From positions 1-48,734 of the forward strand of contig WFZS01000045.1 in the NCBI GenBank assembly GCA_015489465.1: a DNA stretch of 48,734 nt. The letters run 5' to 3'. Numbering within the stretch: position 1 is the stretch's first letter; every line of letters begins with the position of its first letter. This document shows, one piece after another, positions 19,844 to 26,978 of this stretch. The translations under genes were made by a program, and so were the position numbers. Origin of the DNA: Bacteroidales bacterium (GTDB lineage Bacteria; Bacteroidota; Bacteroidia; Bacteroidales; F082). The notes beneath the pieces were generated by a model. The model did no database searches. It was not told the DNA's origin and saw only the letters and a program-made list of their open reading frames with translations.

Positions 19844-20457
19844 AAATAAAATACGCCGACTTTGTAACCAGCTCGGCAAAATGGCAACAATGTCCCGAGC
19901 CGGACAAACCCGAATACGCAATGATTGGCAGGTCCAATGTGGGCAAATCGTCATTGATAAACATGCTTACAGGACGGAAAAAACTTGCTAAAACTTCCTC
20001 GTCGCCGGGAAAAACAATAACAATAAATCACTTTCTTATTAACGGTGAATGGTATCTTGTGGATTTGCCCGGTTACGGTTATGCCAAAAGAAGCAAAACG
20101 GAAAGATTGAAATGGGAAAAAATGATACGCGGTTACCTCCTTAACCGTGAAAATATGATATCGGTTTTCGTACTTGTTGATTCGAGGCACGAACCTCAAA
20201 AAAACGACCTTGAGTTTTTTGAATGGCTGGGAATATCACAAATACCTTTTGTAATCACCTTTACCAAAGCCGACAAATTAAGTAAAAACAAACTTGAGCA
20301 GAACATCGCCGCTTATAAAAAAACGTTACTGAAAGAGTGGGAAGAGTTACCACCGATGATTGTTACATCTTCTGAAACGGGAATGGGTAAAGATGAAATT
20401 TTAAATTATATAGAAGAAAACAACAAACTGTTTTTCGAAAGTCGTAAAAACCTGTAA
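19840..20457 (+). CDS. engB: Ribosome biogenesis GTPase EngB/YsxC
   Basis: 205-residue essential GTPase acting in large-subunit assembly in the cytoplasm. G motifs in order: [12 protein letters not shown] near 30 (G1), [10 protein letters not shown] near 52 (G2, TrmE-type), [11 protein letters not shown] near 75 (G3), FTKADKLSK near 145 (G4), and [12 protein letters not shown] near 178 (G5). The [14 protein letters not shown] segment is diagnostic for EngB. Length matches the family. The start overlaps the upstream GNAT stop by 4 bp; the HAD gene follows after 2 bp. Confidence 0.95.
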   Translation: MKIKYADFVTSSAKWQQCPEPDKPEYAMIGRSNVGKSSLINMLTGRKKLAKTSSSPGKTITINHFLINGEWYLVDLPGYGYAKRSKTERLKWEKMIRGYLLNRENMISVFVLVDSRHEPQKNDLEFFEWLGISQIPFVITFTKADKLSKNKLEQNIAAYKKTLLKEWEELPPMIVTSSETGMGKDEILNYIEENNKLFFESRKNL

Positions 20458-20459
20458 AC

Positions 20460-21110
20460 GTGCTTAATTATAAGGATAAAAAATTGTTGATTTGGGATTG
20501 GAACGGCACATTGCTTGATGATGCGGATTATTGTGTTGAAAATATTAACGTATTGCTTAAAAAACGTAATTTACCGTTAATAGACAAAAAACGGTATCGA
20601 GAAGTTTTTACATTTCCGGTTATCAATTACTACAAAGCCGTCGGTTTCGACCTCGAAAAGGAGGGTTTTGAAAAGCCTGCACACGAGTATATAAAACTAT
20701 ATTTCGGTAATTTTCATAAAACAAAACTTTTTCCTTGTGCTGCAGAAGTTTTGGAAACACTGTCAAACGCAGGATATCAACAAGTGGTATTATCGGCAAT
20801 GGAACATCAAAGTCTGGAAAAAACCCTCGAAGAAAAAGGCATCCTTAAATATTTCAACCGTATTGCCGGCATCGGCGACCATTACGGAGGAAGTAAAACC
20901 GAAACGGGAAAACAGTTGATTAAGGAACTCGATATAAATCCGAAAGAAGCCGTTATGATAGGTGACACATTACACGACAAAGAAACGGCAGACGTAATTG
21001 GCGTAGATACCATTCTTGTTTCGCAAGGTCACTATTCAAAAGAAAGATTACTCACCGCCGGGGTTCCCGTTTTTGAAAACCTGAAGGATGTATTGGGATT
21101 ATTTGTATAA
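20460..21110 (+). CDS. HAD-superfamily hydrolase with DWNGT motif
   Basis: 216-residue cytoplasmic HAD protein (phosphoglycolate phosphatase-like, C1 cap between residues ~20 and 90), starting with GTG two bases after engB. Motif I reads WDWNGTLLDD: the nucleophile Asp is present, but the usual acid/base Asp two residues later is Asn. Motif II is VVLSAMEHQS near 103, the motif III Lys is in GGSKTETGKQ near 142, and motif IV is MIGDTLHDKETA near 165. Bacteroidota have a recurrent subgroup with this Asn variant (recalled, not checked). Substrate unknown; a phosphatase of small sugar phosphates is the default guess. Third gene of the GNAT-engB operon. Confidence 0.85.
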   Translation: MLNYKDKKLLIWDWNGTLLDDADYCVENINVLLKKRNLPLIDKKRYREVFTFPVINYYKAVGFDLEKEGFEKPAHEYIKLYFGNFHKTKLFPCAAEVLETLSNAGYQQVVLSAMEHQSLEKTLEEKGILKYFNRIAGIGDHYGGSKTETGKQLIKELDINPKEAVMIGDTLHDKETADVIGVDTILVSQGHYSKERLLTAGVPVFENLKDVLGLFV

Positions 21111-21134
21111 CTTCCTTATCTTTTCCTACTTTTG
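21102..21134 (+). promoter_or_regulatory. Promoter of cca (possible leaderless start)
   Basis: TTTG at 21102-21105, 21-nt spacer, TACTTTTG at 21127-21134; both elements fit the Bacteroidota consensus. The ATG is only 6 bp beyond the -7 box, so the transcript would begin at or almost at the start codon. The promoter overlaps the stop codon of the HAD gene. Confidence 0.65.
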
Positions 21135-21140
21135 CAGCAT

Positions 21141-22565
21141 ATGAATCTTTCAAATAAAATAAACCGTAAAATTTTTAAAGTTGTTGCTGCCGCAGGCGAT
21201 GAACTCGGTGTTCCTGTTTTTGTCATAGGTGGTTATGTGCGTGATGCAATATTGGGTAGAAATTCAAAAGATGTGGATTTTGTTGTATTGGGCAGCGGTA
21301 TCGAACTTGCACAAAAAGTTGCCGGAAAACTGGGAAATAACACCGAAGCCAAGTATTTTAAAAATTTCGGTACGGCAATGGTGCGGTATAAAAACTGGGT
21401 TTTGGAATTCGTCGGTGCCAGAAAAGAGTCGTACCGGAAAAATTCCAGAAAACCGATAGTGGAAAACGGGACGCTGGAAGACGACCAAAACCGAAGAGAT
21501 TTCACCATAAACGCGATGTCTGTAAGTCTGCAAAAAGAAAATTACGGTGAATTATATGACCCTTTTAACGGTTTGAAAGACATCAAAAACAAAATAATAA
21601 GGACACCGCTGGACCCGGACATAACATTTTCCGATGACCCTTTAAGAATGATGAGGGCTATTCGCTTTGCAACGCAACTTGGATTTAAAATAGAACCGGA
21701 AACACTAGAAGCCATAAAAAAGAATAAAAATAGAATCTCGATTGTATCGAAGGAAAGGATAACCGACGAATTGAACAAGATAATTCTTGCCGACAGACCT
21801 TCAACAGGCTTTAAATTACTTGACAAAACAGGACTTCTAAAGATAATTTTCCCTCAAATGGCAGCATTAAAAGGCGTGGAAATTATTGATAATAAGGGTC
21901 ATAAAGACAACTTTTATCATACTTTGGAAGTTTTGGATAATGTTGCCGCTAAAAGTGATGATTTATGGTTACGTTGGGCTGCAATCCTTCACGACATTGC
22001 AAAACCGGTAACGAAAAAGTTTGATAAAAAAGCTGGATGGACTTTTCACGGTCATGAATTTGTAGGCGCCAAGATGGTTCCCAAAATATTCAAACAGTTG
22101 AAATTACCTCAAAATGAAAAGATGAAGTACGTTCAAAAGCTTGTTCAACTGCATCTTCGCCCGATAGTCCTTTCACAGGAAATAGTTACCGATTCTGCTG
22201 TAAGAAGGTTGCTTTTTGATGCCGGAGACGACATTGACGACCTGATGCTTTTGTGTGAAGCCGATATAACTTCCAAAAACGAAGAAAAGGTAAAACGCTA
22301 TCTCAACAACTTCAAATTGGTTCGTCAAAAACTTGTTGAAGTTGAGGAAAAAGACAGGATAAGAAACTGGCAACCACCCGTTAGCGGAGAAATTATCATG
22401 AAAACTTTCGGTCTTAAGCCTTCCCGTGAAGTGGGTGAAATTAAAAATGCCATACGCGAAGCCATTCTTGACGGGAAAATACCTAACGAGTTTGATGCCG
22501 CCTATAATTTTATGCTCGAAGAAGGCAAAAAACTAGGTCTTACTCCCGTGGAAACAAAACGGTAA
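21141..22565 (+). CDS. cca: CCA tRNA nucleotidyltransferase with HD domain
   Basis: 474 residues from the ATG at 21141; an in-frame TTG at 21132 lies within the -7 box and is rejected. Class II nucleotidyltransferase head: [20 protein letters not shown] near 24-43 with the DxD metal site, then [11 protein letters not shown] near 117 and [17 protein letters not shown] near 162, the template region. A C-terminal HD domain follows ([11 protein letters not shown] near 278; [10 protein letters not shown]). It adds or repairs the 3' CCA of tRNAs; poly(A) polymerases are related, but no PAP-specific features are evident. miaA starts 15 bp downstream, forming a tRNA-maturation pair. Confidence 0.94.
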   Translation: MNLSNKINRKIFKVVAAAGDELGVPVFVIGGYVRDAILGRNSKDVDFVVLGSGIELAQKVAGKLGNNTEAKYFKNFGTAMVRYKNWVLEFVGARKESYRKNSRKPIVENGTLEDDQNRRDFTINAMSVSLQKENYGELYDPFNGLKDIKNKIIRTPLDPDITFSDDPLRMMRAIRFATQLGFKIEPETLEAIKKNKNRISIVSKERITDELNKIILADRPSTGFKLLDKTGLLKIIFPQMAALKGVEIIDNKGHKDNFYHTLEVLDNVAAKSDDLWLRWAAILHDIAKPVTKKFDKKAGWTFHGHEFVGAKMVPKIFKQLKLPQNEKMKYVQKLVQLHLRPIVLSQEIVTDSAVRRLLFDAGDDIDDLMLLCEADITSKNEEKVKRYLNNFKLVRQKLVEVEEKDRIRNWQPPVSGEIIMKTFGLKPSREVGEIKNAIREAILDGKIPNEFDAAYNFMLEEGKKLGLTPVETKR

Positions 22566-22580
22566 CCCTAAGATTACGAA

Positions 22581-23498
22581 ATGTTAGCGGAGAATAAAAA
22601 ACCCACCTTGTTAGTAATTGCAGGACCTACGGCATCCGGGAAAACCGATATTGCAATAAAACTTGCCAAACATTTCAACACCGAGATAATTTCAGCCGAT
22701 TCAAGACAGTTTTACAAAGAGATTCCCCTAGGAACAGCTGCCCCCACACAATCCCAGCTTGACGAAGTAAAACATCACTTTGTGGGTAACCTCTCCATCT
22801 TTGACGATTACAACGTTTCGCAATACGAAAAAGATGTCTTGAAATTGCTTGACGACCTTTTCAAAAAACATAATATTGTTATTATGGCAGGAGGTTCGGG
22901 TTTATATATCGATGCCGTTTGTAAAGGAATTGACGAACTTCCCGACCCCGATCCTTTACTTAGAAAAGAGCTTAACGAAAGATTTGAAAACGAAGGAATA
23001 ATTTCACTACAAAAGGAACTTGAAACACTTGACCCCGAATATTTTGAAGTTGTCGATAAAAAAAACCCGAAACGCTTGATGCGTGCCATTGAAGTTTGCA
23101 GACAAACCGGCAAAAAGTATTCCGAACTGAGAAAAAACAAACCCGCACCAAGAAATTTCAACATTATAAAAACAGCTATTGATATCGATAGAAAAATCCT
23201 TTTTGAAAGAATAGAAAAGAGAACGGATATAATGCTTGAAAACGGATGGCTTGAGGAAGCCGAAGCGGTTTATCCTTACCGGCATTTAAACTCATTGAAC
23301 ACTGTGGGTTTCAAAGAACTTTTCAAATACATCTCTGGTGAATGGACGTTGGAACTTGCCACGGAAAAAATAAAAACCAACACTCGCCGTTACGCCAAAC
23401 GACAGATTACATGGTTTAAAAAAGACCGGGACATCATTTGGGTTGAAAACGGAAATATCAATAACATCATAAAATTAACCGAAGATTTATTGAAATAA
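22581..23498 (+). CDS. miaA: tRNA dimethylallyltransferase MiaA
   Basis: 305-residue enzyme transferring the dimethylallyl group to A37 of tRNAs that read UNN codons. P-loop AGPTASGKTDIAIKLA near 14-29, then EIISADSRQFYKEIPLGTA near 36-54 (catalytic Asp and tRNA contacts), HHFVGNLSIFDDYNVSQYEK near 70, MAGGSGLYIDA near 100, KRLMRAIEV near 155, and the C-terminal RRYAKRQITWFKKD near 270. All are family signatures and the length is normal. Follows cca after 15 bp. A 20-bp perfect palindrome lies immediately downstream before convergent msrB. Confidence 0.97.
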   Translation: MLAENKKPTLLVIAGPTASGKTDIAIKLAKHFNTEIISADSRQFYKEIPLGTAAPTQSQLDEVKHHFVGNLSIFDDYNVSQYEKDVLKLLDDLFKKHNIVIMAGGSGLYIDAVCKGIDELPDPDPLLRKELNERFENEGIISLQKELETLDPEYFEVVDKKNPKRLMRAIEVCRQTGKKYSELRKNKPAPRNFNIIKTAIDIDRKILFERIEKRTDIMLENGWLEEAEAVYPYRHLNSLNTVGFKELFKYISGEWTLELATEKIKTNTRRYAKRQITWFKKDRDIIWVENGNINNIIKLTEDLLK

Positions 23499-23499
23499 C

Positions 23500-23519
23500 T
23501 TTATACCGGCCGGTATAAA
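23500..23519. other. Perfect 20-bp palindrome between miaA and msrB
   Basis: TTTATACCGGCCGGTATAAA is fully self-complementary and sits in the 32-bp gap between two convergent genes. It lacks a 3' U-run on either strand, so it is not a canonical intrinsic terminator. It could be a stem that blocks read-through or decay, or a dyad binding site. Confidence 0.55.
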
Positions 23520-23530
23520 AAAATTCAACA

Positions 23531-23989
23531 TCATTTTTGTATATTCGTTAACGGTTCAAACCTCAACGAAACCGAATTAACACAAAACCTCAGCCCGGAA
23601 GGCTCAGGTCCATCGGGAAATACATGACCCAAATGGCTTCCGCATACATTACATGAAATCTCAACCCTTACCATTCCGTGTGAAGTGTCTTTTTCATATT
23701 TGATTTTGTTGCCGGCAACAGGTTGTGTATAACTCGGCCAACCGCTACCGGAATCAAACTCGGCATATTTGTCAAACAACGGCTCGCCACAACATACACA
23801 CTTATAAACACCCGATTTTAATTCATTTTTCAAATATGAAAAAGGAGGTTCCGTACCTTTCTTTCTTGTTATTTTATATTGAACAGGTGAAAGCACTTTT
23901 TTCCAATCCTCATCGGTTTTATAAACTTTCCTCGGAGGTTCGGGATTACCGTGATTAACAAACTTTACAACATCCCTCCACTTAATCAT
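23531..23989 (-). CDS. msrB: Peptide methionine-(R)-S-oxide reductase MsrB
   Basis: 152-residue cytoplasmic enzyme reducing methionine-R-sulfoxide. Zinc-binding cysteine pairs CVCCGEPLF near 64 and CNVCGSHLGHVF near 112 are present. The substrate site is FDSGSGWPSYTQPV near 78, and the catalytic cysteine is in GLRFCVNSVSL near 135 (Cys, not selenocysteine). No signal peptide. It lies 11 bp after the nucleoside kinase gene on the same strand, and is probably co-transcribed with it. Confidence 0.96.
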   Translation of the reverse strand: MIKWRDVVKFVNHGNPEPPRKVYKTDEDWKKVLSPVQYKITRKKGTEPPFSYLKNELKSGVYKCVCCGEPLFDKYAEFDSGSGWPSYTQPVAGNKIKYEKDTSHGMVRVEISCNVCGSHLGHVFPDGPEPSGLRFCVNSVSLRFEPLTNIQK

Positions 23990-24000
23990 TTGACGTTAAT

Positions 24001-25674
24001 TTAATAATGGAAACTACTGCCATCCAAAAATTCCCTGATTATAGAGGTAGGCGGTATCTCTTTATCTTCCAAAGATCTGAAATACGACAAAAATTTAAGT
24101 AACCTCTTTGCCTCGGCAAGCTCCGGAACATTTGGCGGAACTTCACGCAAAAGATGTAAAACATGATGTTTTAAAACACTTAATTCGTAAGGCAACGCGG
24201 TATTAAACATAATATCGGCATTTTCCTGAAACGGAAAAATATGCTTCTCCTCTCCCGCCCTAACACTTGGCCAACGGTCTATCGTTTCCAAAGCCGAAAT
24301 GCCACGGTACCGGGCATCCCTTACAATTCTTCTGATAAGCCTGTTATCGGTTGTGGGAATACGGTTTGTGGAATCAATATTCAAAGGTGTAAGTGCAGAA
24401 ACATAAATTTTAAATTTCCTCTCTTCAGGAATCATGGATGAAATCTTGGGATTAAGCCCGTGAATCCCTTCAACTATTATTATACCGTTTTCACGGAGTT
24501 TCATGGTAGTACCGTCGTAATACCGTTTTCCCTGCTCAAATGAAAATTTAGGAACCTTTATCTCCTTTCCGTTGATTAAGTCCATCACATTTTCATTAAA
24601 AAGTTTTATATCAATGGCATCAGGACTTTCAAAATCGTAATTTCCGTTTTCATCACGTGGTGTTAATTCCCTGTCAACAAAATAGTTATCCATTGATATA
24701 ACGGCAGGTTTAAAACCCAGAACCGCAAGTTGAACCCCTAAACGTTTGGCAAAAGTCGTTTTTCCCGATGACGAAGGTCCTGAGATAAATACCACCTTGG
24801 CGGTTTCCTTTTGTTTTATGTTTTCGGCTACACAAGCAATATTTTTTTCTTGCAATGCTTCGGAAACCTTAATAACGTCGCCTCCGCGCTTTTCCAAAAT
24901 AAGCTCATTCAGTCTTCCTACATAAGGCACCCCGATAATGTCAACCCAATCTTTAAATCTTTGGAAAACATCAAACAGTTTTTCATGAACCACTATATCT
25001 TCCAATTCGTCCGGATTACTACTTTTCGGGAGAACCAAAAGCATCCCGTTAAAGTATTTAACAAGGTCAAACTTTTTAAGATACCCCGTTGAAGGAACCA
25101 GAAAGCCGTAAAAATAATTTTCAACTCCATCCAATTTATAAACCGAGCTGTACAACTGTCTTCTCGTTTTCAACAATAAGGCTTTATCGTCAAGTCCGTA
25201 TTTCTCGAATCTTTTTATAGCCTCTTCGGTCCTCACCTCTTTTCTTTCAAAAGGCATATCCGTTTTAATGATTTCCAGCATTCTCGATTTAAGTTCGGGA
25301 ATAATATCCGCCTCTTTTTCGCCTTCTTCAAGGCCTTCTATTTCACAATAAAGCCCACCCGACACCGAATGCTCGATTTTTAATTTATAAGAGTGATTAA
25401 TATCGTAAAGCGCTTTAAAAAGAACCATGGTAAGCGACCTCTCGTACATCCGTCTGCCGTTAGGATGAGAATAACCGATAAATCTGACACGCTTCGGTTT
25501 GTAAATCATATAATCAAGCTCTTTAAGCTCATAATTTACCAACGCACCTAATATATCTTCACCTATATCTATTTTCTGATCTTCAATTATTTCCGATAAT
25601 GTTGTACCGAATTCATACTCTTTTTCAACTCCCGTATTTTCGCACAAAACGGCGTATTTTTTCAATTCTTTCAT
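24001..25674 (-). CDS. Nucleoside (uridine-type) kinase with TGS/ThrRS-like N-terminus
   Basis: 557 residues, far longer than the ~210-residue classical Udk. The N-terminal third contains a TGS-like ubiquitin fold (TLSEIIEDQKI near 25) and a threonyl-tRNA synthetase second-additional-domain-like segment (YSHPNGRRMYERSLTMVLF near 69-88). The C-terminal kinase domain has the P-loop FISGPSSSGKTTFAKRLG near 295-312, the Asp acceptor site ISMDNYFVDRE near 326, VEGIHGLNP near 398, and DARYRGISALETIDRWPSVR near 450. This architecture is common in Bacteroidota and Firmicutes, annotated as nucleoside kinase; the exact nucleoside and the role of the tRNA-synthetase-like part are unknown. First gene of the operon with msrB. 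Confidence 0.9.
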   Translation of the reverse strand: MKELKKYAVLCENTGVEKEYEFGTTLSEIIEDQKIDIGEDILGALVNYELKELDYMIYKPKRVRFIGYSHPNGRRMYERSLTMVLFKALYDINHSYKLKIEHSVSGGLYCEIEGLEEGEKEADIIPELKSRMLEIIKTDMPFERKEVRTEEAIKRFEKYGLDDKALLLKTRRQLYSSVYKLDGVENYFYGFLVPSTGYLKKFDLVKYFNGMLLVLPKSSNPDELEDIVVHEKLFDVFQRFKDWVDIIGVPYVGRLNELILEKRGGDVIKVSEALQEKNIACVAENIKQKETAKVVFISGPSSSGKTTFAKRLGVQLAVLGFKPAVISMDNYFVDRELTPRDENGNYDFESPDAIDIKLFNENVMDLINGKEIKVPKFSFEQGKRYYDGTTMKLRENGIIIVEGIHGLNPKISSMIPEERKFKIYVSALTPLNIDSTNRIPTTDNRLIRRIVRDARYRGISALETIDRWPSVRAGEEKHIFPFQENADIMFNTALPYELSVLKHHVLHLLREVPPNVPELAEAKRLLKFLSYFRSLEDKEIPPTSIIREFLDGSSFHY

Positions 25675-25700
25675 AAAATCCGATTTTTATGTTTGAAATC

Positions 25701-25708
25701 CAAAAGTA
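25701..25708 (-). promoter_or_regulatory. -7 element for the nucleoside kinase-msrB operon
   Basis: Minus strand TACTTTTG matches TAnnTTTG, 26 bp before the start codon. Confidence 0.55.
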
Positions 25709-25821
25709 GTATTTATTTAACGGAGTAATTAAAGTTAAAAGTCAAAATATGTTAAACGACTTACTCCAAAAACAACACTTAACGGTAATTAAATCCGAAA
25801 ATACAGATAATGTACTTTTAC

Positions 25822-26433
25822 TTATTTTTCAAATATTATCAATTCTTCAGATAAATCTTCCGGGTTAATAATAACAGCATCGAATTTTTTTACTTTGCCG
25901 TTTTTCTCTTTTTTAATAGTACGGTTCAACATACTGTTAATTTTATCGATAAGAAGATTCCGTGCGGCATACAAAGAATAATCGGCTTCAAGTTCGGCAA
26001 CAACCTCGTATTTTTTTACAGGTTTAGAGAAAAAATAAACGGGAACTCCTTCATATTTCGTCACCACGGCTTTAGTATTATCTCCAGGATTTTTAAATTT
26101 AACGGCAATAGCTTTCTCATTATCGAGATCTATCACCAATGCATCAAAATTTGATAATTTACCTTTCTTTTTTCTTCTTTTTGCAGCTTCCACAACACTT
26201 TTAAATTTATCGTAAACCCCAACAACTTTATTAACACCTAACTTCACCATTTGCCCCGCACTTACAGCCTTTCCAACCTCTTCGTATTCCGCCACGGGTT
26301 TTGCCAAAACAAAAACAGGCACACCGTCTATTTTATCCACTACGGCCATCGAAACCTTACGTTCGTTTTGGGCTTTTAATATCAAAGAAGAAAAGATAAT
26401 GACAAGTACAAAAATATTTCTTAAAAATCTCAT
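25822..26433 (-). CDS. Secreted protein with two tandem repeats, unknown function
   Basis: 203 residues: a signal peptide (NIFVLVIIFSSLILKAQ) followed by two homologous halves of about 80 residues. Half 1 (~34-112) begins KIDGVPVFVLAKPVAEYEEV and ends FDALVIDLDNEKAIAVKF; half 2 (~127-201) begins KYEGVPVYFFSKPVKKYEVV and ends FDAVIINPEDLSEELIIF. Each half has a V-P-V-(F/Y) strand, a K-P-V-x-x-Y-E motif, a basic helix (AAKRRKKKGKL and KKEKNGKV) and a closing F-D-A strand. I recognise no family. Likely periplasmic or cell-surface; it has no lipobox and no T9SS tail. Monocistronic, divergent from the DUF1858 gene. Confidence 0.82.
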   Translation of the reverse strand: MRFLRNIFVLVIIFSSLILKAQNERKVSMAVVDKIDGVPVFVLAKPVAEYEEVGKAVSAGQMVKLGVNKVVGVYDKFKSVVEAAKRRKKKGKLSNFDALVIDLDNEKAIAVKFKNPGDNTKAVVTKYEGVPVYFFSKPVKKYEVVAELEADYSLYAARNLLIDKINSMLNRTIKKEKNGKVKKFDAVIINPEDLSEELIIFEK

Positions 26434-26581
26434 AACTCAATGTATGTTTTTAAATTTTGAATAAAAGTACAATTTTCGGCTGAAACACATTTACACCTGC
26501 AAACAATCAACAATACCGAAAATAATTTTACATTTAAGATTGACATTATTTAATTTATAACGAATTAAAAACACAATTTTT

Positions 26582-26589
26582 TACCTTTG
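26582..26589 (+). promoter_or_regulatory. -7 element for the DUF1858 gene
   Basis: TACCTTTG matches TAnnTTTG, 19 bp before the ATG at 26609. Confidence 0.55.
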
Positions 26590-26608
26590 CATACCAAATT
26601 TTAAAGTC

Positions 26609-26884
26609 ATGGCGAAACCCGGAATAACCAAAGACATCCTCATTGAGGAACTTGTTGAGAATTACCCGTTTTCCGTTAGGTATTTAATGGAAAAAGGCAT
26701 CAGATGTATAATGTGCGGCGAACCCATTTGGGGGACGCTTGAAGAGGCCGCAAAAGAAAAAGGATTTGACGATGAAACCATACAAGGTTTTGTTGACGAG
26801 ATGAACAAAATGGCTAACGAACCTCAAGAAGAACAGAAAAATCAAAACGGCGATACCGACGAGGTTGAAGTTGAAGAGATTTAA
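26609..26884 (+). CDS. DUF1858 (hybrid-cluster-associated redox disulfide) protein
   Basis: 91 residues. The first ~65 form a DUF1858 domain: ITKDILIEELVENYPFSVRYL, then the CxxC pair in GIRCIMCGEPIWGTLEEAA, and a helical KGFDDETIQGFVDEMN segment. DUF1858 domains occur alone or fused to hybrid-cluster and other redox proteins, and the cysteine pair is presumed redox-active or metal-binding. The C-terminal ~25 residues are acidic and disordered. Own promoter; followed after ~95 bp by the aconitase gene, whose Fe-S cluster makes a redox connection tempting but unproven. Confidence 0.88.
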   Translation: MAKPGITKDILIEELVENYPFSVRYLMEKGIRCIMCGEPIWGTLEEAAKEKGFDDETIQGFVDEMNKMANEPQEEQKNQNGDTDEVEVEEI

Positions 26885-26925
26885 GCAAATTAAAAATTTG
26901 AAAACTAACAAATTGCAATATTGGT

Positions 26926-26933
26926 TACATTTG
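26926..26933 (+). promoter_or_regulatory. -7 element for the aconitase gene
   Basis: TACATTTG matches TAnnTTTG, 45 bp before the ATG. A TTTG at 26897-26900 is 25 nt upstream, slightly too far for a standard -33. Confidence 0.5.
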
Positions 26934-26978
26934 CATTTATCGAAATAAACACAATTATTAATTAAAAAATACAAAGAA

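Noticed and set aside
21132-21140. TTG start for the CCA-adding enzyme
   Set aside because: The TTG is part of the -7 promoter element; ATG at 21141 is used.
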